Shown here piece by piece: positions 54,011 to 63,920 of a DNA stretch of 64,000 nt. The first letter of the stretch is position 1, and the number at the start of each line of letters is the position of its first letter. Source of the stretch: CAWDDA01 sp963813345 (GTDB lineage: Bacteria > Acidobacteriota > Blastocatellia > RBC074); the NCBI GenBank assembly GCA_963813345.1, contig CAWEYR010000021.1, positions 62,001 through 126,000 of the forward strand, written 5' to 3'. A program made the translations under genes and the position numbers. The notes below the pieces were generated by a model. That model was not told the DNA's origin. It did not search any database and worked only from the letters and a program-made list of their open reading frames with translations.

Positions 54011-56668
54011 CTACTCATATCTGAGTGCCACCAATGGGTCGACACGCGTCGCTCGCAGCGCCGGCAACGAGCACGCAACCAGCGCCACGACAGTCAACAG
54101 CAGTGGGATCACAACAAAGGTCAGCGGATCGGTAGCGCTCACACCGAAGAGCAGCTTCTCGAGCAAGCGCGTCAACGCGAAGGCTGCAACCACACCGATT
54201 GCCAGGCCAATGAACGTCAGAATCATGCCCTGCCCCACCACGAACTTGAGCAGGTTGCGCGGCTGCGCACCGAGCGCCAGACGGATGCCCATTTCGCGCG
54301 TGCGTTCGGTTACTGAGTACGACAACACGCCGTAGATTCCGACGGCGGCCAGCAATAGTGCGAGCAGCCCGAAAAGCGTCAACAACGCCGCTGCCAAACG
54401 CTCGGCGTAAAGTGATCCGTCTTTCTGCTCTGCCAATGTTCGCAAGTTGTAAACAGGCAGCGTTGCATCCAGCGCTTGCACTTCGCTACGCAACACCCGC
54501 GAATAGGCTGCGGGTCCGTCGCTGTCCGTACGTGGAGTGTCAGATCCGGCACGTAGTTTTGCAGCAGTGGCACGTAGATCGCCGGGCGTGCGTCTACAGT
54601 CAGGCCTTTCTCCTTGGTGTTTGTGACGACACCGACCACCTCGGCAAACTGACACCCGTCTTGATGCGTTTGCCGACCGCATCCTGACCGGGCCAATAAC
54701 GACGTACCATCGCTTCATTGACGATAACCACGCGCGGTGCGATTGCCGTGTCCTGAGCATTGAATTCGCGACCGCGCACGAGTGAAGTTCCGAGCGTTTG
54801 GAAATAGTCCTGGCTGATGGCATTGAAATCAAACGCGAGTCTTTCGTTGGGCTGCGGTTGATATCCCTCGATGTTTGCCGGACCTATCCAGGGAATATCG
54901 CTGAAGGCGACGATGCTCGCAAAGCTGACTGCCTCGACCCCGGGCAAGGCCGCGACCCGCCGGGAGAGATGTGACACGAACTGCAGCCCGCGCGTTTCGT
55001 CATACCCGTTCCTGCTCAGATCGAACGACGCAGTCACGACTTTCGCCGGGTCGAAGCCGGGGTCAATCGCTTGCAAAGCTCGCAAACTCTTGACACACAA
55101 TCCTGCGCCGATGAGCATCACGACCGATAAGGCTACCTGAGCTACAACGAGCACGCTGCGCATACTGATTCGACGCGCACCGCTGCGAGAAACCTGGCGT
55201 GTCTTCCTTGAGAGCTGCGACGAAATCAGGCCTGGAGGCTTCGACCGCGGGGGCGAGGCCGAAAACGATTCCGGTCAGTAGTGACAGACCGAGCGTGAAA
55301 CCGAGCACTCGTACATCCAGGCGGCCATCGAAGGCGCGAGGGACGTAGTTGGTTTGTTGTTGGACCTGCAACAACAGGTCAGTGATCCAGTATGCGACCA
55401 GCAAGCCAGTGCCGCCGCCCAGCGCCGCCAGGATCGTGCTCTCGGTCAGCAACTGCCGCACGATGCGCAAACGACTGGCGCCGACAGCCAGCCTGACCGC
55501 AATCTCCCTGCGCCGCGCCGACGAACGCGCGAGCAGCAGATTGGCGACGTTCGCACAACCAATCAACAGGACAAACCCGGCAACGCCCATCAATAGTTTC
55601 AACGGCAGGGAGATATCGTTGACACGATTCGTATGACCACGGCTTCCGTCCATCAGAAAGAGTTTGGTCGGATCAGCAATCGTATCGATTGCCTTGTCTG
55701 AAGAGGTTCTCGTGGCATCTTCAACCAGCATCGCCAGCGCTGCTTGCGCTTGCGCACGACTGACATCCGGTTTGAGTCTTCCTATCAAAAACAGCCAGCC
55801 CCAATTGCGATTGTCCAGACTGCTGGTGCGGTTCCAGGGCTGCGCCTGCATCTGCATCATTGCCGGCACGTAGACATCATTCATTGTGCCGCGCGTCGTG
55901 CCGGTGAATTCTGAGGGAGCAACGCCAACCACCGTATAGCGGTAATTGTTCAGACTGAGTGTCTTGCCAATCACAGCAGGATCAGCACCGAACCGCCGCC
56001 GCCACAAGCCGTGACTGATGACAACGACCGGATGTGTGCCGCGCGTGCGATCCTCTTCGGGCAGAAAAAAGCGTCCGAGCGCAGGCCGTACGCCAAGCAC
56101 CGAAAAGTAATTGCCTGAGACGATCTGCCCGATCACGCGTTCCGTCTGAACCCCGTCGCTCAGGTTGAAGGGCTGCTGAAAGTACGCTACAAGCCCTGAC
56201 AAAACTTCATTGCGGTCGCGCAGCTCGGCATACATCGGGTAAGAGAAAATCCCAGGATCTCCGCTGGCGTCTTTGACTAATGCGACTAGATGATTTGGCT
56301 GCTCAACCGGCAGTGAACGAATCAACACCTTATCCAAGAGCGTGAAAATTGCCGTGTTCGCGCCGATACCCATTGCCAGCGTGAAGACGGCAATCAATAG
56401 TGAAGCCGGGATTCTTGACCAGCATTCGTGAGCCATAGCTGATGTCTTGCGCTAATCGTTCGAGTGAGGTCAATCCCCAGATCTCCCGCGTCACCTCCTT
56501 GACCAGACCGATGTTGCCAAATTCTCGACGAGTTGACTCTTGAGCCTGCTCAGCCGTTTCGCCACGCTCCATCCGGTCCTGCTTCGCCATTGCAAGGTGG
56601 CTTTGAATTTCTGCCTCGAGTTCTCCTCGCGCCGTTGCCGCCCCCAGAGTGGTAATCTCACGCCTCAC
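54011..56668 (-). CDS. ADOP-type MacB/FtsX permease (copy 2), about four frameshifts
   Basis: A second acidobacterial orphan permease of about 885 aa after joining. It has the N-terminal ELEAEIQSHLAMAKQDRMERGETAEQAQESTRREFGN region, SYGSRMLVKNPGFT, GIGANTAIFTLLDKVLIRSLPV, GCANVANLLLARSSARRREIAVRLAVGASR, VARVALSVVMLIGAGL-like (VAQVALSVVMLIGAGLCVKSLRAL), and the end RATRVDPLVALRYE. Breaks lie near 56430, 55165, 54625 and 54530. The start is GTG 56668, overlapping the PadR gene by 11 nt. The order of blocks is complete, so the gene is probably whole in the organism. Confidence 0.85.
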
Positions 56669-57017
56669 TCTCCTTTCCGGACGGATTCAGGACGCCCGCG
56701 ATCGCCTCTGACATCTTTTCCCAGTTGGACCGTTCCGCAGCCAACTGCTTTCTCCCGGTGGCAGTCAGGCGATAAGCCTTGACCCGCTGGTTATTCTCAG
56801 AGACGGTCCACTCTGAGGAGATCCACTTCCTCCGCTCGAGCCGGTGCAGCGCCGGGTAGAGCGAGCCGGTATCAACCTGAAGCACCTCGCCGGAGCTGAT
56901 GCGAATTGCCTGGCTGATGCCGTAACCATGCTGCGCGCCCCACTGCAATGTCTGAAGTATGAGGAGATCGAGTGTTCCCTGAAGCAATTCAATCCGGTTT
57001 TGATAGCGAGTTTTCAT
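56658..57017 (-). CDS. PadR-family regulator (acidobacterial type), copy 2
   Basis: A 119-aa winged-helix regulator: LLQGTLDLLILQTLQWGAQHGYGISQAIRISSGEVLQVDTGSLYPALHRLERRKWISSEW, then AYRLTATGRKQL. ATG 57017 starts right at MKTRYQNRIELLQGTLD. A long perfect palindrome lies 43 nt upstream and is its probable operator. It precedes ADOP copy 2 and faces ADOP copy 3 on the other strand. Confidence 0.9.
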   Translation of the reverse strand: MKTRYQNRIELLQGTLDLLILQTLQWGAQHGYGISQAIRISSGEVLQVDTGSLYPALHRLERRKWISSEWTVSENNQRVKAYRLTATGRKQLAAERSNWEKMSEAIAGVLNPSGKESEA

Positions 57018-57059
57018 GGCGATCTTCTTTGAGCGATCTCCTTGACGATAATCTTGAGG

Positions 57060-57100
57060 CTGTAGACATTCTACATGTATAATCTGTAGAATGTCTACAG
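57060..57100. promoter_or_regulatory. PadR operator palindrome between divergent ADOP units
   Basis: Two perfect 16-nt arms, CTGTAGACATTCTACA (57060-57075) and TGTAGAATGTCTACAG (57085-57100), surround 9 nt. The spacer includes TATAAT on the + strand (57078-57083). Each arm itself holds TGTAGA/TCTACA half-sites, the pattern seen for PadR boxes. It could control both the PadR-ADOP2 genes and the ADOP3 gene. Confidence 0.85.
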
Positions 57101-57292
57101 CCATTTGGATTTCCCGCGAATGACCCCGATCGCGGATGTCGATCTTGAAATCACAGCTTCCCAGAAACGGACACACGTTCAGGGTCGCAGCAGCGTGTTT
57201 TTCAGGTTAACTCATCCTGTTTCTATCATTTAGCCCGAGGAGCTAATCGGGCATAATATTTGATTCCTGTATGAGGTGAGTTGAGAGGGGTT

Positions 57293-59755
57293 ATGCAATC
57301 ACTGCTGCAAGATCTGCGCTATGGTGCGCGGATGCTCCTGAAAAAGCCCGGCTTCACAGTCATCGCCGTTGCAACGTTGGCGCTCGGCATCGGCGCAAAC
57401 ACAACCATTCTTGGCATGCTGAATGCACTGCTTTTGCGACCGGTTCCCGGCGTAGACAGACAAGATCGTCTGGTGCAAATCGGAACGACCAACAACGGTC
57501 AGGGATTCAATTCTGTGTCATATGCGGATTACCGCGAATTACCGGGATCAAAACTCGACGTTCTCAGGGATTGCAGCGGAAAGCGAGCAGCAGTTTCATC
57601 TGGGCACGGACAAAAGTGCGGAACGCATCAAGGGCGCGCTGATAACAGGGAATTATTTTGAAGTGTTCGGTGTAAAAGCCGCTCTCGGACGATTGATCGA
57701 ACCTTCAGAAGCCGAAGTCGAAGGTGCGAATCCGGTCGCCGTCATCAGCGAGCGTTTGTGGCGGGATCAGTTTGGTGCAGAAGCTCATGCCCTTGGTCAA
57801 ACGTTCAGCCTGAATTCGCACCCTTACACCGTCATCGGTGTAGCTGCCGAATTCAAGGGATCGAGTCCGCTGGACGAAAAAACAGATGTCTGGATTCCGG
57901 TGACGATGTGGAGGCACGGCAATCCCTGGATGGTGAAGATAGGAGTGGATTGGCTTAACAGTCGCAGTTCGGATTTTGTGGCGTTGTACGGCACGGCTCA
58001 AACCGGGCGTGACAGCGGCTCAGGCGCAGGCCGATCTTTCTGCAATTGCGGAAAGGCTTGGACAGACCTACCCCCAAACAAACGCGAAGCGTGGGGCGCG
58101 AGTTTTCGCAAGCCTCGGTTTGTCGCCTGCTGATGGCGTCGGAATTACAGCAATTCTTCGGCGTTCAGTTTGGAATTGTCGGCATAGTCCTGCTGATCGC
58201 GTGTGCCAACATTGCCGGGTTGATGCTTGCGCGGACTGCGGCACGGCAGAAAGAGATTGGTGTCCGCCTGGCGCTCGGAGCCGGTCGCTGGCGAGTTGCT
58301 GCGGCAGTTACTGACTGAAAGCACGCTGCTGGCCCTGCTTGGCGGGTTATTTGCACTGGTAGTCGCAGCCTGGTTGACCGATTGGCTGCGGGCGATGCTT
58401 GCCGGATGAGAACGTCGATATGCGGGACGCAACTCGAATTCACGATGGATTGGAGGGTCCTCGAGATTCACGCTTGGATTGTCTGATTCTCACCGGTCTC
58501 GCTGTTCGGGCTGGCACCTGCGTTGCAATCGTCGAAGTTGAATTTACTGCCTTCGCTGAAAGACGCTGAGTGGTTCGTTCAGCCGGCAAGAGCCGCTCTC
58601 GTTTGCGTAGCGCTTTGGTCATTGCTCAGATCGCACTGTCGCTCGATCTTGCTGGTCAGCGCCGGGTCTTTGCGTCCGCACGCTGCAGAACGCACAGGCA
58701 ATCAACCTTGGCTTTGCCACGGAGAATCTCTTAACGGCGAAGCTGGATCTTGGACGGCAGAACTATTCCGAAGCACAAGGTCGTGCGTTTTATCAACAAC
58801 TGCTCGAACGCACTGGCGGCCTGCCCGGCGTTCAGTCAGCCAGCATTGCGAGTCAATGTACCGTTACAAGGCACGAGCATGAGCAATTCTGTCGTTGTGG
58901 ACAAACGGGAGCAATTCAACATCCGATATAACATTGTGACCCCGGAATATCTGGAGACAATGGGCATCCCCTTGCTGCTCGGACGACGGTTCAGCGACCA
59001 GGACAATGCCGCGTCACCTCGTGTCGCTATCATCAACGAGACGTTCGCGCGCTACGCCTGGCCGAACGAAAATCCTGTCGGCAGATACTTTGATTGGAAA
59101 GATCGGGTTGATCAGCGGATCGAAGTCATCGGCGTCGCTCGGGATGCGAAGAGTCAGGATCTATTCAAGAATCCGCCGAGCATCGCATATTTTCCGCTGG
59201 CGCAAAGATATGACGGCGGAATGACCCTGCACCTGCGATCGTCAATCAAGCCGGAGCAGTTGGTCGCCGCAGTACAGCAGGAGATTCGCACGCTCGATCC
59301 GAAGCTCCCAATCTATAACGTTCAGAACGCTCGATCAGTACCGGCACGATGCACTTTTCGAAAAGCGCTTTCAAGCCACGTTGATCAGCGGTTTCGGTTT
59401 ACTTGCGTTGGCGCTGGCAAGCCTCGGATTGTACGGGGTACTGTCGCTCAGCGTCGCCGAGCGCCGACAGGAGATCGGGATTCGAATGGCGCTTGGGGCA
59501 TCCACGAGCGATGTATTACGACTGGTCGCAAGGCAAGGGATCAAACTGATTTCGATTGGAATTGTACTCGGTCTGGTGGGCGCCCTGGCGGCCTCGCGCG
59601 TGTTGCGGACTTTGCTTTTCGGAGTCACCGCGACTGACCCGCTGACGTACATCTCGATCTCGTTGCTGCTTGCATGCGTGGCACTCCTTGCCTGCTACTT
59701 TCCAGCGCGGCGGGCGACCAACGTGGATCCGATGATAGCGTTGAGAACCGAGTAG
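57293..59755 (+). pseudogene. ADOP-type permease (copy 3), at least six frameshifts; broken or badly assembled
   Basis: It starts directly at SLLQDLRYGARMLLKKPGFTVIAVATLALGIGANTTILGMLNALLLRP, without the soluble N-terminal region of copies 1 and 2. Fragments continue in order: TFSGIAAESEQQFHL, FFGVQFGIVGIVLLIACANIAGLMLARTAARQKEIGVRLALGA, LLRQLLTESTLLALLGG, IVTPEYLETMGIPLLLGRRFSDQDNAAS, and SGFGLLALALASLGLYGVLSLSVAERRQEIGIRMALGAS to the end DPMIALRTE. The part 58380-58750 is the most damaged. The end domain is intact, so many breaks may be assembly errors, but their density is higher than elsewhere and a real pseudogene is possible. Confidence 0.7.
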
Positions 59756-59772
59756 GCTGGGGAGCACCCCCC

Positions 59773-59796
59773 TGGGAGCGCCAGGCTGAAGCGTCA
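59773..59796. repeat. Family E half-element remnant
   Basis: CTGGGAGCGCCAGGCTGAAGC, as at 7056, without its right half. It lies between the convergent ADOP3 and ParE-like genes. Confidence 0.65.
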
Positions 59797-59797
59797 A

Positions 59798-60099
59798 TCA
59801 AGGAGTCAGGAGACTTTGGATGTCGCGATATCCTGACAGAACACGGACAATTTCTATAGGATTCGTCTCAGCGCGATAAATGATCAGGTAATGGCGGACC
59901 GGCCAGAATCGCAGCGACTCTGGGGCGAGGTCTTTTCGCAAGTGCCCATGCCTGGCATAGCTGCGAGGCGGTAAATGTGCCTGTAAAGCTCGTCAATCAT
60001 CTTGCTGGCAGCAGTTGGATTGTCGCTCGCAATGTAAAGCCAGATTTCCTCCAGATCGGCGAGTGCTGCGTGAGCGATCCTCGGTGTCTTGGCTGGCAT
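59798..60099 (-). CDS. parE: ParE/RelE-superfamily toxin, one frameshift
   Basis: A toxin of about 100 aa. The N-terminus is KTPRIAHAALADLEEIWLYIASDNPTAASKMIDELYRHIYRLAAMPGMG, typical of ParE; after a one-base break near 59945 it continues HLRKDLAPESLRFWPVRHYLIIYRAETNPIEIVRVLSGYRDI and stops at 59798. That C-terminal half carries the family R-x-Y-LIIY and RVLxGxRD patterns, so the joined protein is a complete ParE-like toxin. ParE toxins poison DNA gyrase. The ATG directly follows the antitoxin stop. Confidence 0.82.
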
Positions 60100-60384
60100 C
60101 TATTTTGAGACTTTTGCCTTGCTCGCGGCCAGGCGTGCTCTTGCCTTAGTTTTGACGCTCTCCAGGGTTCTGCGATCAAACGGCTTGGATCTGCCAGCCT
60201 CAAGGTCTTTGAGCCCTACCGCGATGTCATTACGCAACTGCTCCATCCGACGCTCCTTGAGCTCGTCGCGTTCTTTGAGAAGGCGCAAAGCATCCCTGAC
60301 TACCTCGCTGGCAGTGTGATACATCCCGCTCTGGACCTTCTCGTCGACCAGCTCTTCCAGCTCGGGCGTGAGCGATACGTTCAT
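60100..60384 (-). CDS. parD: ParD-type (CopG/RHH) antitoxin
   Basis: A 94-aa protein with an N-terminal ribbon-helix-helix DNA-binding fold, MNVSLTPELEELVDEKVQSGMYHTASEVVRDALRLL, and a charged helical C-terminus that would wrap the toxin. I chose ATG 60384 because AAGGAG lies 10 nt upstream; ATG 60417 is in frame but has no ribosome site. A palindrome upstream is the likely autoregulatory operator. It and parE form one unit. Confidence 0.9.
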   Translation of the reverse strand: MNVSLTPELEELVDEKVQSGMYHTASEVVRDALRLLKERDELKERRMEQLRNDIAVGLKDLEAGRSKPFDRRTLESVKTKARARLAASKAKVSK

Positions 60385-60437
60385 GGCGATCTGACTCCTT
60401 CCTGTTTGTGTCTTCATATTATGAGGAGGGTACCCAC

Positions 60438-60466
60438 GATAACAATATATGTCAAATATTGTTATC
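60438..60466 (-). promoter_or_regulatory. ParD operator overlapping the parDE promoter
   Basis: A perfect 11-nt inverted repeat, GATAACAATAT and ATATTGTTATC, with a 7-nt centre. On the - strand the centre contains TTGACA (60455-60450), a -35 box, with a weak TACCCT 17 nt on. Binding here by the antitoxin would block RNA polymerase, the usual mode of control for such modules. Confidence 0.75.
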
Positions 60467-60580
60467 ACAAAGGGGTTTTAGGTAAGCCCAGGATTGCTGC
60501 ACCAGGTGCAAGTATCCGCATACCGGGCGTGCTAAAAGGGTTTGGAAGAGCAAACGTGTGATGCTGGCCACGGTTACGCC

Positions 60581-60676
60581 AATTTGGAGTGCGGCGACTT
60601 GGCGCCGCTTTAGTCTCCGGCCGAGTAATCCCATCGGAAGACTCAAAGCGGCGCCAAGTCGCCGCACTCCAAATTC
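60581..60676. repeat. Inverted repeat, family B (copy B4)
   Basis: Arms of about 36 nt (60581-60616 and 60639-60675) pair with a single extra base. The core is TTTGGAGTGCGGCGACTTGG with GCGCCGCTTTAGTCT. It lies between the toxin-antitoxin unit and the end of the fusion lipoprotein gene, without the family E outer ends. Confidence 0.92.
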
Positions 60677-60725
60677 TGCTCGCATTGTCCAAACTCCTCG
60701 CCGGCGCTCCAGGGGCAGCCAGATT

Positions 60726-63179
60726 CTATCTCGCAATCTTCCGCCACACCGCGGCTTCGCCATCCCTCAGAATCATCGATCGCACTTCACGATACGCCTG
60801 CGCGTAGAGAACCTTCATTTCGGCGGCTGAAGACGCGTTTCCAATTCGACGCTCGAGCTCGTCAGGCGGCACCCGTCGGTGTTCTGTCGCATCAAGGATC
60901 TGTGGACCCTCTCCGGCGAAATGAACAGATAGCCCTTCTGCAAGCCAGCGAGGAGTTCCGCCTCGACCGATCGCTTCAATGACTGTGTGAGCATATTCGT
61001 GCTTTAAGGCCGTAACCAGAACTCCTCGCTTCTTCAAGAGCTGTAGCGGCTGCGAAACTATCCTGTTTTCACGAGTCACTGCTGCAGTCCAGCCCGGCAT
61101 TCCTGTCGTAGAACGATAGTTCGAAGTCGAACTGCAGATCGTGATCTCGACTTTTTGTGTACCTGCTGATCGCACGCCAAAGCGCTCGAGACGCTGATCC
61201 ATATCGCGGCGCGCATTCTCGAGAATGTCGAGGGCTTCCTTGACATCGCTTTCACGCGTCGATGACGTAAAGTGAGCTCGAAATCGCTCGCTCGCCATCG
61301 ATCGCCTCTCGGTCATTGGCTGGCCGATTGTCGTTCCGGGATAGTAATGCGTAAGGATTTGCGAGTAGCCCACACCCTGTCGCGCCAGCGCACCTGCGCC
61401 CGTCTGACACATACCGAGGCCGTGTCCATGTCCTCGACCGTTGAATACAAACTCGTCGCCCTCTCGTCTGACGTCGAATTGTGAGCTCTTGATCACATTC
61501 CATCCGAGCGTCCGGCCGACGATCATCTTGAAGTCCCATCCACGAATTCTCTTTGTGCGCTCGCCTTCGAGAGACAGCCATTCGGCGCGTCCTGAATGAT
61601 CGCGATCGGTGACCCGGATGGTTTTCAGCACAGTGCCGACGCTGCTCAGCGGATCGCTGGCCAATGCACGAGCGAGACTCTTTGCGCTGAGACGGTCGGT
61701 CCATTCGATCGTGCGATTCTCGCAGTACTCGTCGCGCACATCCTTTAGATAAGTGCGCGGCGCAACTCCCCAGAGTGCGGTCGCGTTTGTCGTTCGTCCA
61801 CCACAATCAGCGTGAAACAATGCTTCGATCGGTTGTCCCGCTGCGTCATTGAGAATCAAATGCGCGGTCTCGGACACGGCACGATTCTGATTGGCGGAAG
61901 GAACTTCAAGTGAGAAACGCTGGCAGTGCGTAGTACTGCAGAAATCAAAACCCTCTCGGGCATGGCGGCCGAAGTTTACGCTGGCAAAGCTGCGGCTTGC
62001 GATCGCATGAGCTTTGAGCGCCTGAATGTTGTTTTCAACTGAGTATTCAGTTGCCAGGACGCCAGCGATGTATCGTTCGAGCGGCAACTCGACGATTCTG
62101 TGATCACCTGTAGTCTGTACTTTGACTGTTCGTGAAGCCACCTCTGGCCGCACTTGCTCCTCCGGCTCATTCTCGATAGATGCCAGGGCACGAGCCGCGA
62201 CGGCGGCCGCATCGCGCCCTGTTGCACGCTTCAGGAGCACGACTATTCCAACCGAAGGAGTCTTGCCGTTACCTGCAAAGCCTACAAACCACCCCTGAGT
62301 GCGGAATCCGTTGCTTGCAGTTGACGTCCCAGTCTTTCCAAAAACGCGTCCATGCGCCGTGCCAAATCCTGCCTGCGCTGCTGTGCCAAACAGAATTGCG
62401 CCGCGCATTCCAGCTTCAATCATCTCGCGATCGTGTTTGTGAATTCTGAGCGATGCTTTCACGTGAGATGCTGTCTCGGATGACTCGTCACCGTTGTACG
62501 GTCGCCCGATGTAGGGTCGGAGGATGCGTCCGCCGTTAAAGACTGCCGAATAGGCGACAAGAAGCTGAATCGGCGTTACAAGTAAGTCAGGAGACTCACC
62601 TAAAGTCTTTCTCGCGTTCCAGTCGCCACCTCTGAGAACACCCGAAGCTTCGCGAGCCGCGTTTACTCCAGTTCGCCTGCCAAACCCGAAGGCGTTCAGG
62701 GTAGAAAGAAATGCGCTTTCAGAAAGCCTCTCCCCCACGTGCCCGAAATAGTCATTGCAGGAATGAGCGAGTGCTTCAACAGGATCGAAAGGCCTCACCG
62801 TGCGCCGGTGTGAGCATTCGATTTCCAAGTCCCCGGTCACGTATCGACCCTGGCATGCGCGGCGGGAATCCGCTCCGACAACTCCGGAACGAAGCGCAGC
62901 AAGCAGCGTAAAAGGTTTGATTGCGGAGCCGGGTGGAAAGGATTGTTCGAATGCCAGCCGGGGGTTCCAGACGCCTCGCACAAGTCCTGACGCTGGATCA
63001 ATCACGAGTATAGTCCCCTCGGAATCTCCAATAGCGTCCCTGAGAGTCTTCTCAAGCGAGGGCGCGGTCGCAGTCGCGGTCAAATGGCTTTCGCTTTGCG
63101 AGAATCGCGCAGCATGATCCAGTCGGCGCGAGCAAGCCGAGAACAGCAATGCGAGGATGACTGACCAGACGCGCAACAA
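60726..63179 (-). CDS. Lipoprotein fusing transpeptidase, SpoIID/LytB and zinc-peptidase domains
   Basis: An 817-aa cell-wall protein. A lipobox (LLFSAC, Cys 16) is followed by three domains. Residues about 45-330 are a penicillin-binding transpeptidase, with the catalytic SAIK in PPGSAIKPF, SCN in HSCNDYF and GKTGTS. Residues about 355-620 are a SpoIID/LytB amidase-enhancer or lytic transglycosylase domain (ELPLERYIAGVLATEYSVENNIQALKAHAIASRSFA, GRGHGHGLGMCQTGAGALA). Residues about 640-817 are a gluzincin-type metallopeptidase (KHEYAHTVIEA with HEYAH, then WLAEGLSVHFAGEG supplying the third ligand Glu). All three sites look intact. It would act in the periplasm on peptidoglycan. The next gene upstream, a membrane protein, abuts it. 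Confidence 0.9.
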   Translation of the reverse strand: MLRVWSVILALLFSACSRRLDHAARFSQSESHLTATATAPSLEKTLRDAIGDSEGTILVIDPASGLVRGVWNPRLAFEQSFPPGSAIKPFTLLAALRSGVVGADSRRACQGRYVTGDLEIECSHRRTVRPFDPVEALAHSCNDYFGHVGERLSESAFLSTLNAFGFGRRTGVNAAREASGVLRGGDWNARKTLGESPDLLVTPIQLLVAYSAVFNGGRILRPYIGRPYNGDESSETASHVKASLRIHKHDREMIEAGMRGAILFGTAAQAGFGTAHGRVFGKTGTSTASNGFRTQGWFVGFAGNGKTPSVGIVVLLKRATGRDAAAVAARALASIENEPEEQVRPEVASRTVKVQTTGDHRIVELPLERYIAGVLATEYSVENNIQALKAHAIASRSFASVNFGRHAREGFDFCSTTHCQRFSLEVPSANQNRAVSETAHLILNDAAGQPIEALFHADCGGRTTNATALWGVAPRTYLKDVRDEYCENRTIEWTDRLSAKSLARALASDPLSSVGTVLKTIRVTDRDHSGRAEWLSLEGERTKRIRGWDFKMIVGRTLGWNVIKSSQFDVRREGDEFVFNGRGHGHGLGMCQTGAGALARQGVGYSQILTHYYPGTTIGQPMTERRSMASERFRAHFTSSTRESDVKEALDILENARRDMDQRLERFGVRSAGTQKVEITICSSTSNYRSTTGMPGWTAAVTRENRIVSQPLQLLKKRGVLVTALKHEYAHTVIEAIGRGGTPRWLAEGLSVHFAGEGPQILDATEHRRVPPDELERRIGNASSAAEMKVLYAQAYREVRSMILRDGEAAVWRKIAR

Positions 63180-63920
63180 TCATGTCTTGTTCAACTCGGA
63201 CAATGACCTGACTCCGAGAAACCATCCGAGAAAAATTACGATACTTGCAAGAGCAATTCTTGCTGAAAGCACCCCGATCTCAATCCATTCGCGATCGATT
63301 GGTGTTTTTCGATAGATCAGAGGAAATGCGATGGCTCCTGTGACTGCTGCTACCAGCACGAACGTTAGATTCTGTCGTGGAGCAAAGCACTCTATGAATA
63401 TGCGGCCGATACGGGTGTAGGCAGCGCGCAGCCCGTTTCGCGCGGTCACAATCCACAAGCGAATCGCCAGAAGCGGAAGTATCAACCAGAACAGTATCAC
63501 CTTTACTGCGGGAAGCAGTGTCCGAGTAAAGAAGTTGCCTGGCGCGTACTCTTCGGGTGTCAGACGGTTCAGAGCGAGATACGCAATTATCCCAAGCGCT
63601 ATTACTGGCAGGGTTGCGACAAAAAGCTTCGCTGAGTTACGCAGTACTCCTGCGACAACTGCCTTCAAGTGAAGTCCCTCGCCATAACCAACAGCAATCG
63701 CTTGCAACACGAAGAAGAGCACGACTGCCGCCAGCGCCGAGACGACGGTAACGAACAGATCCAGGATCGTCGCTTCGCGAGTCGTCACAAAGACCCAGAT
63801 CACTCCGATAAACAAAAGGTAGATGAGGAATGCCACGACAACTACACGTGGCCGCGAAAGGACACCACGAAATGCCGATCTTATTGAATTCCATGCCTGC
63901 TGGAGCATCTTATCTCTCAC
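63180..63920 (-). CDS. Polytopic membrane protein of unknown function
   Basis: A 246-aa protein with about six membrane helices (VVVVAFLIYLLFIGVIWVF, IVDLFVTVVSALAAVVLFFVLQ-like, LFVATLPVIALGIIAYLAL, VILFWLILPLLAIRLWIV, TFVLVAAVTGAIAFPLIY, IALASIVIFLGWFLGV). No catalytic motif is visible, and I cannot name a family. GTG 63920 overlaps the stop of the preceding frame (GTGA); ATG 63908 is the alternative. The fusion lipoprotein gene starts on the base after its stop, so both probably belong to one operon concerned with the envelope. Confidence 0.8.
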   Translation of the reverse strand: MRDKMLQQAWNSIRSAFRGVLSRPRVVVVAFLIYLLFIGVIWVFVTTREATILDLFVTVVSALAAVVLFFVLQAIAVGYGEGLHLKAVVAGVLRNSAKLFVATLPVIALGIIAYLALNRLTPEEYAPGNFFTRTLLPAVKVILFWLILPLLAIRLWIVTARNGLRAAYTRIGRIFIECFAPRQNLTFVLVAAVTGAIAFPLIYRKTPIDREWIEIGVLSARIALASIVIFLGWFLGVRSLSELNKT

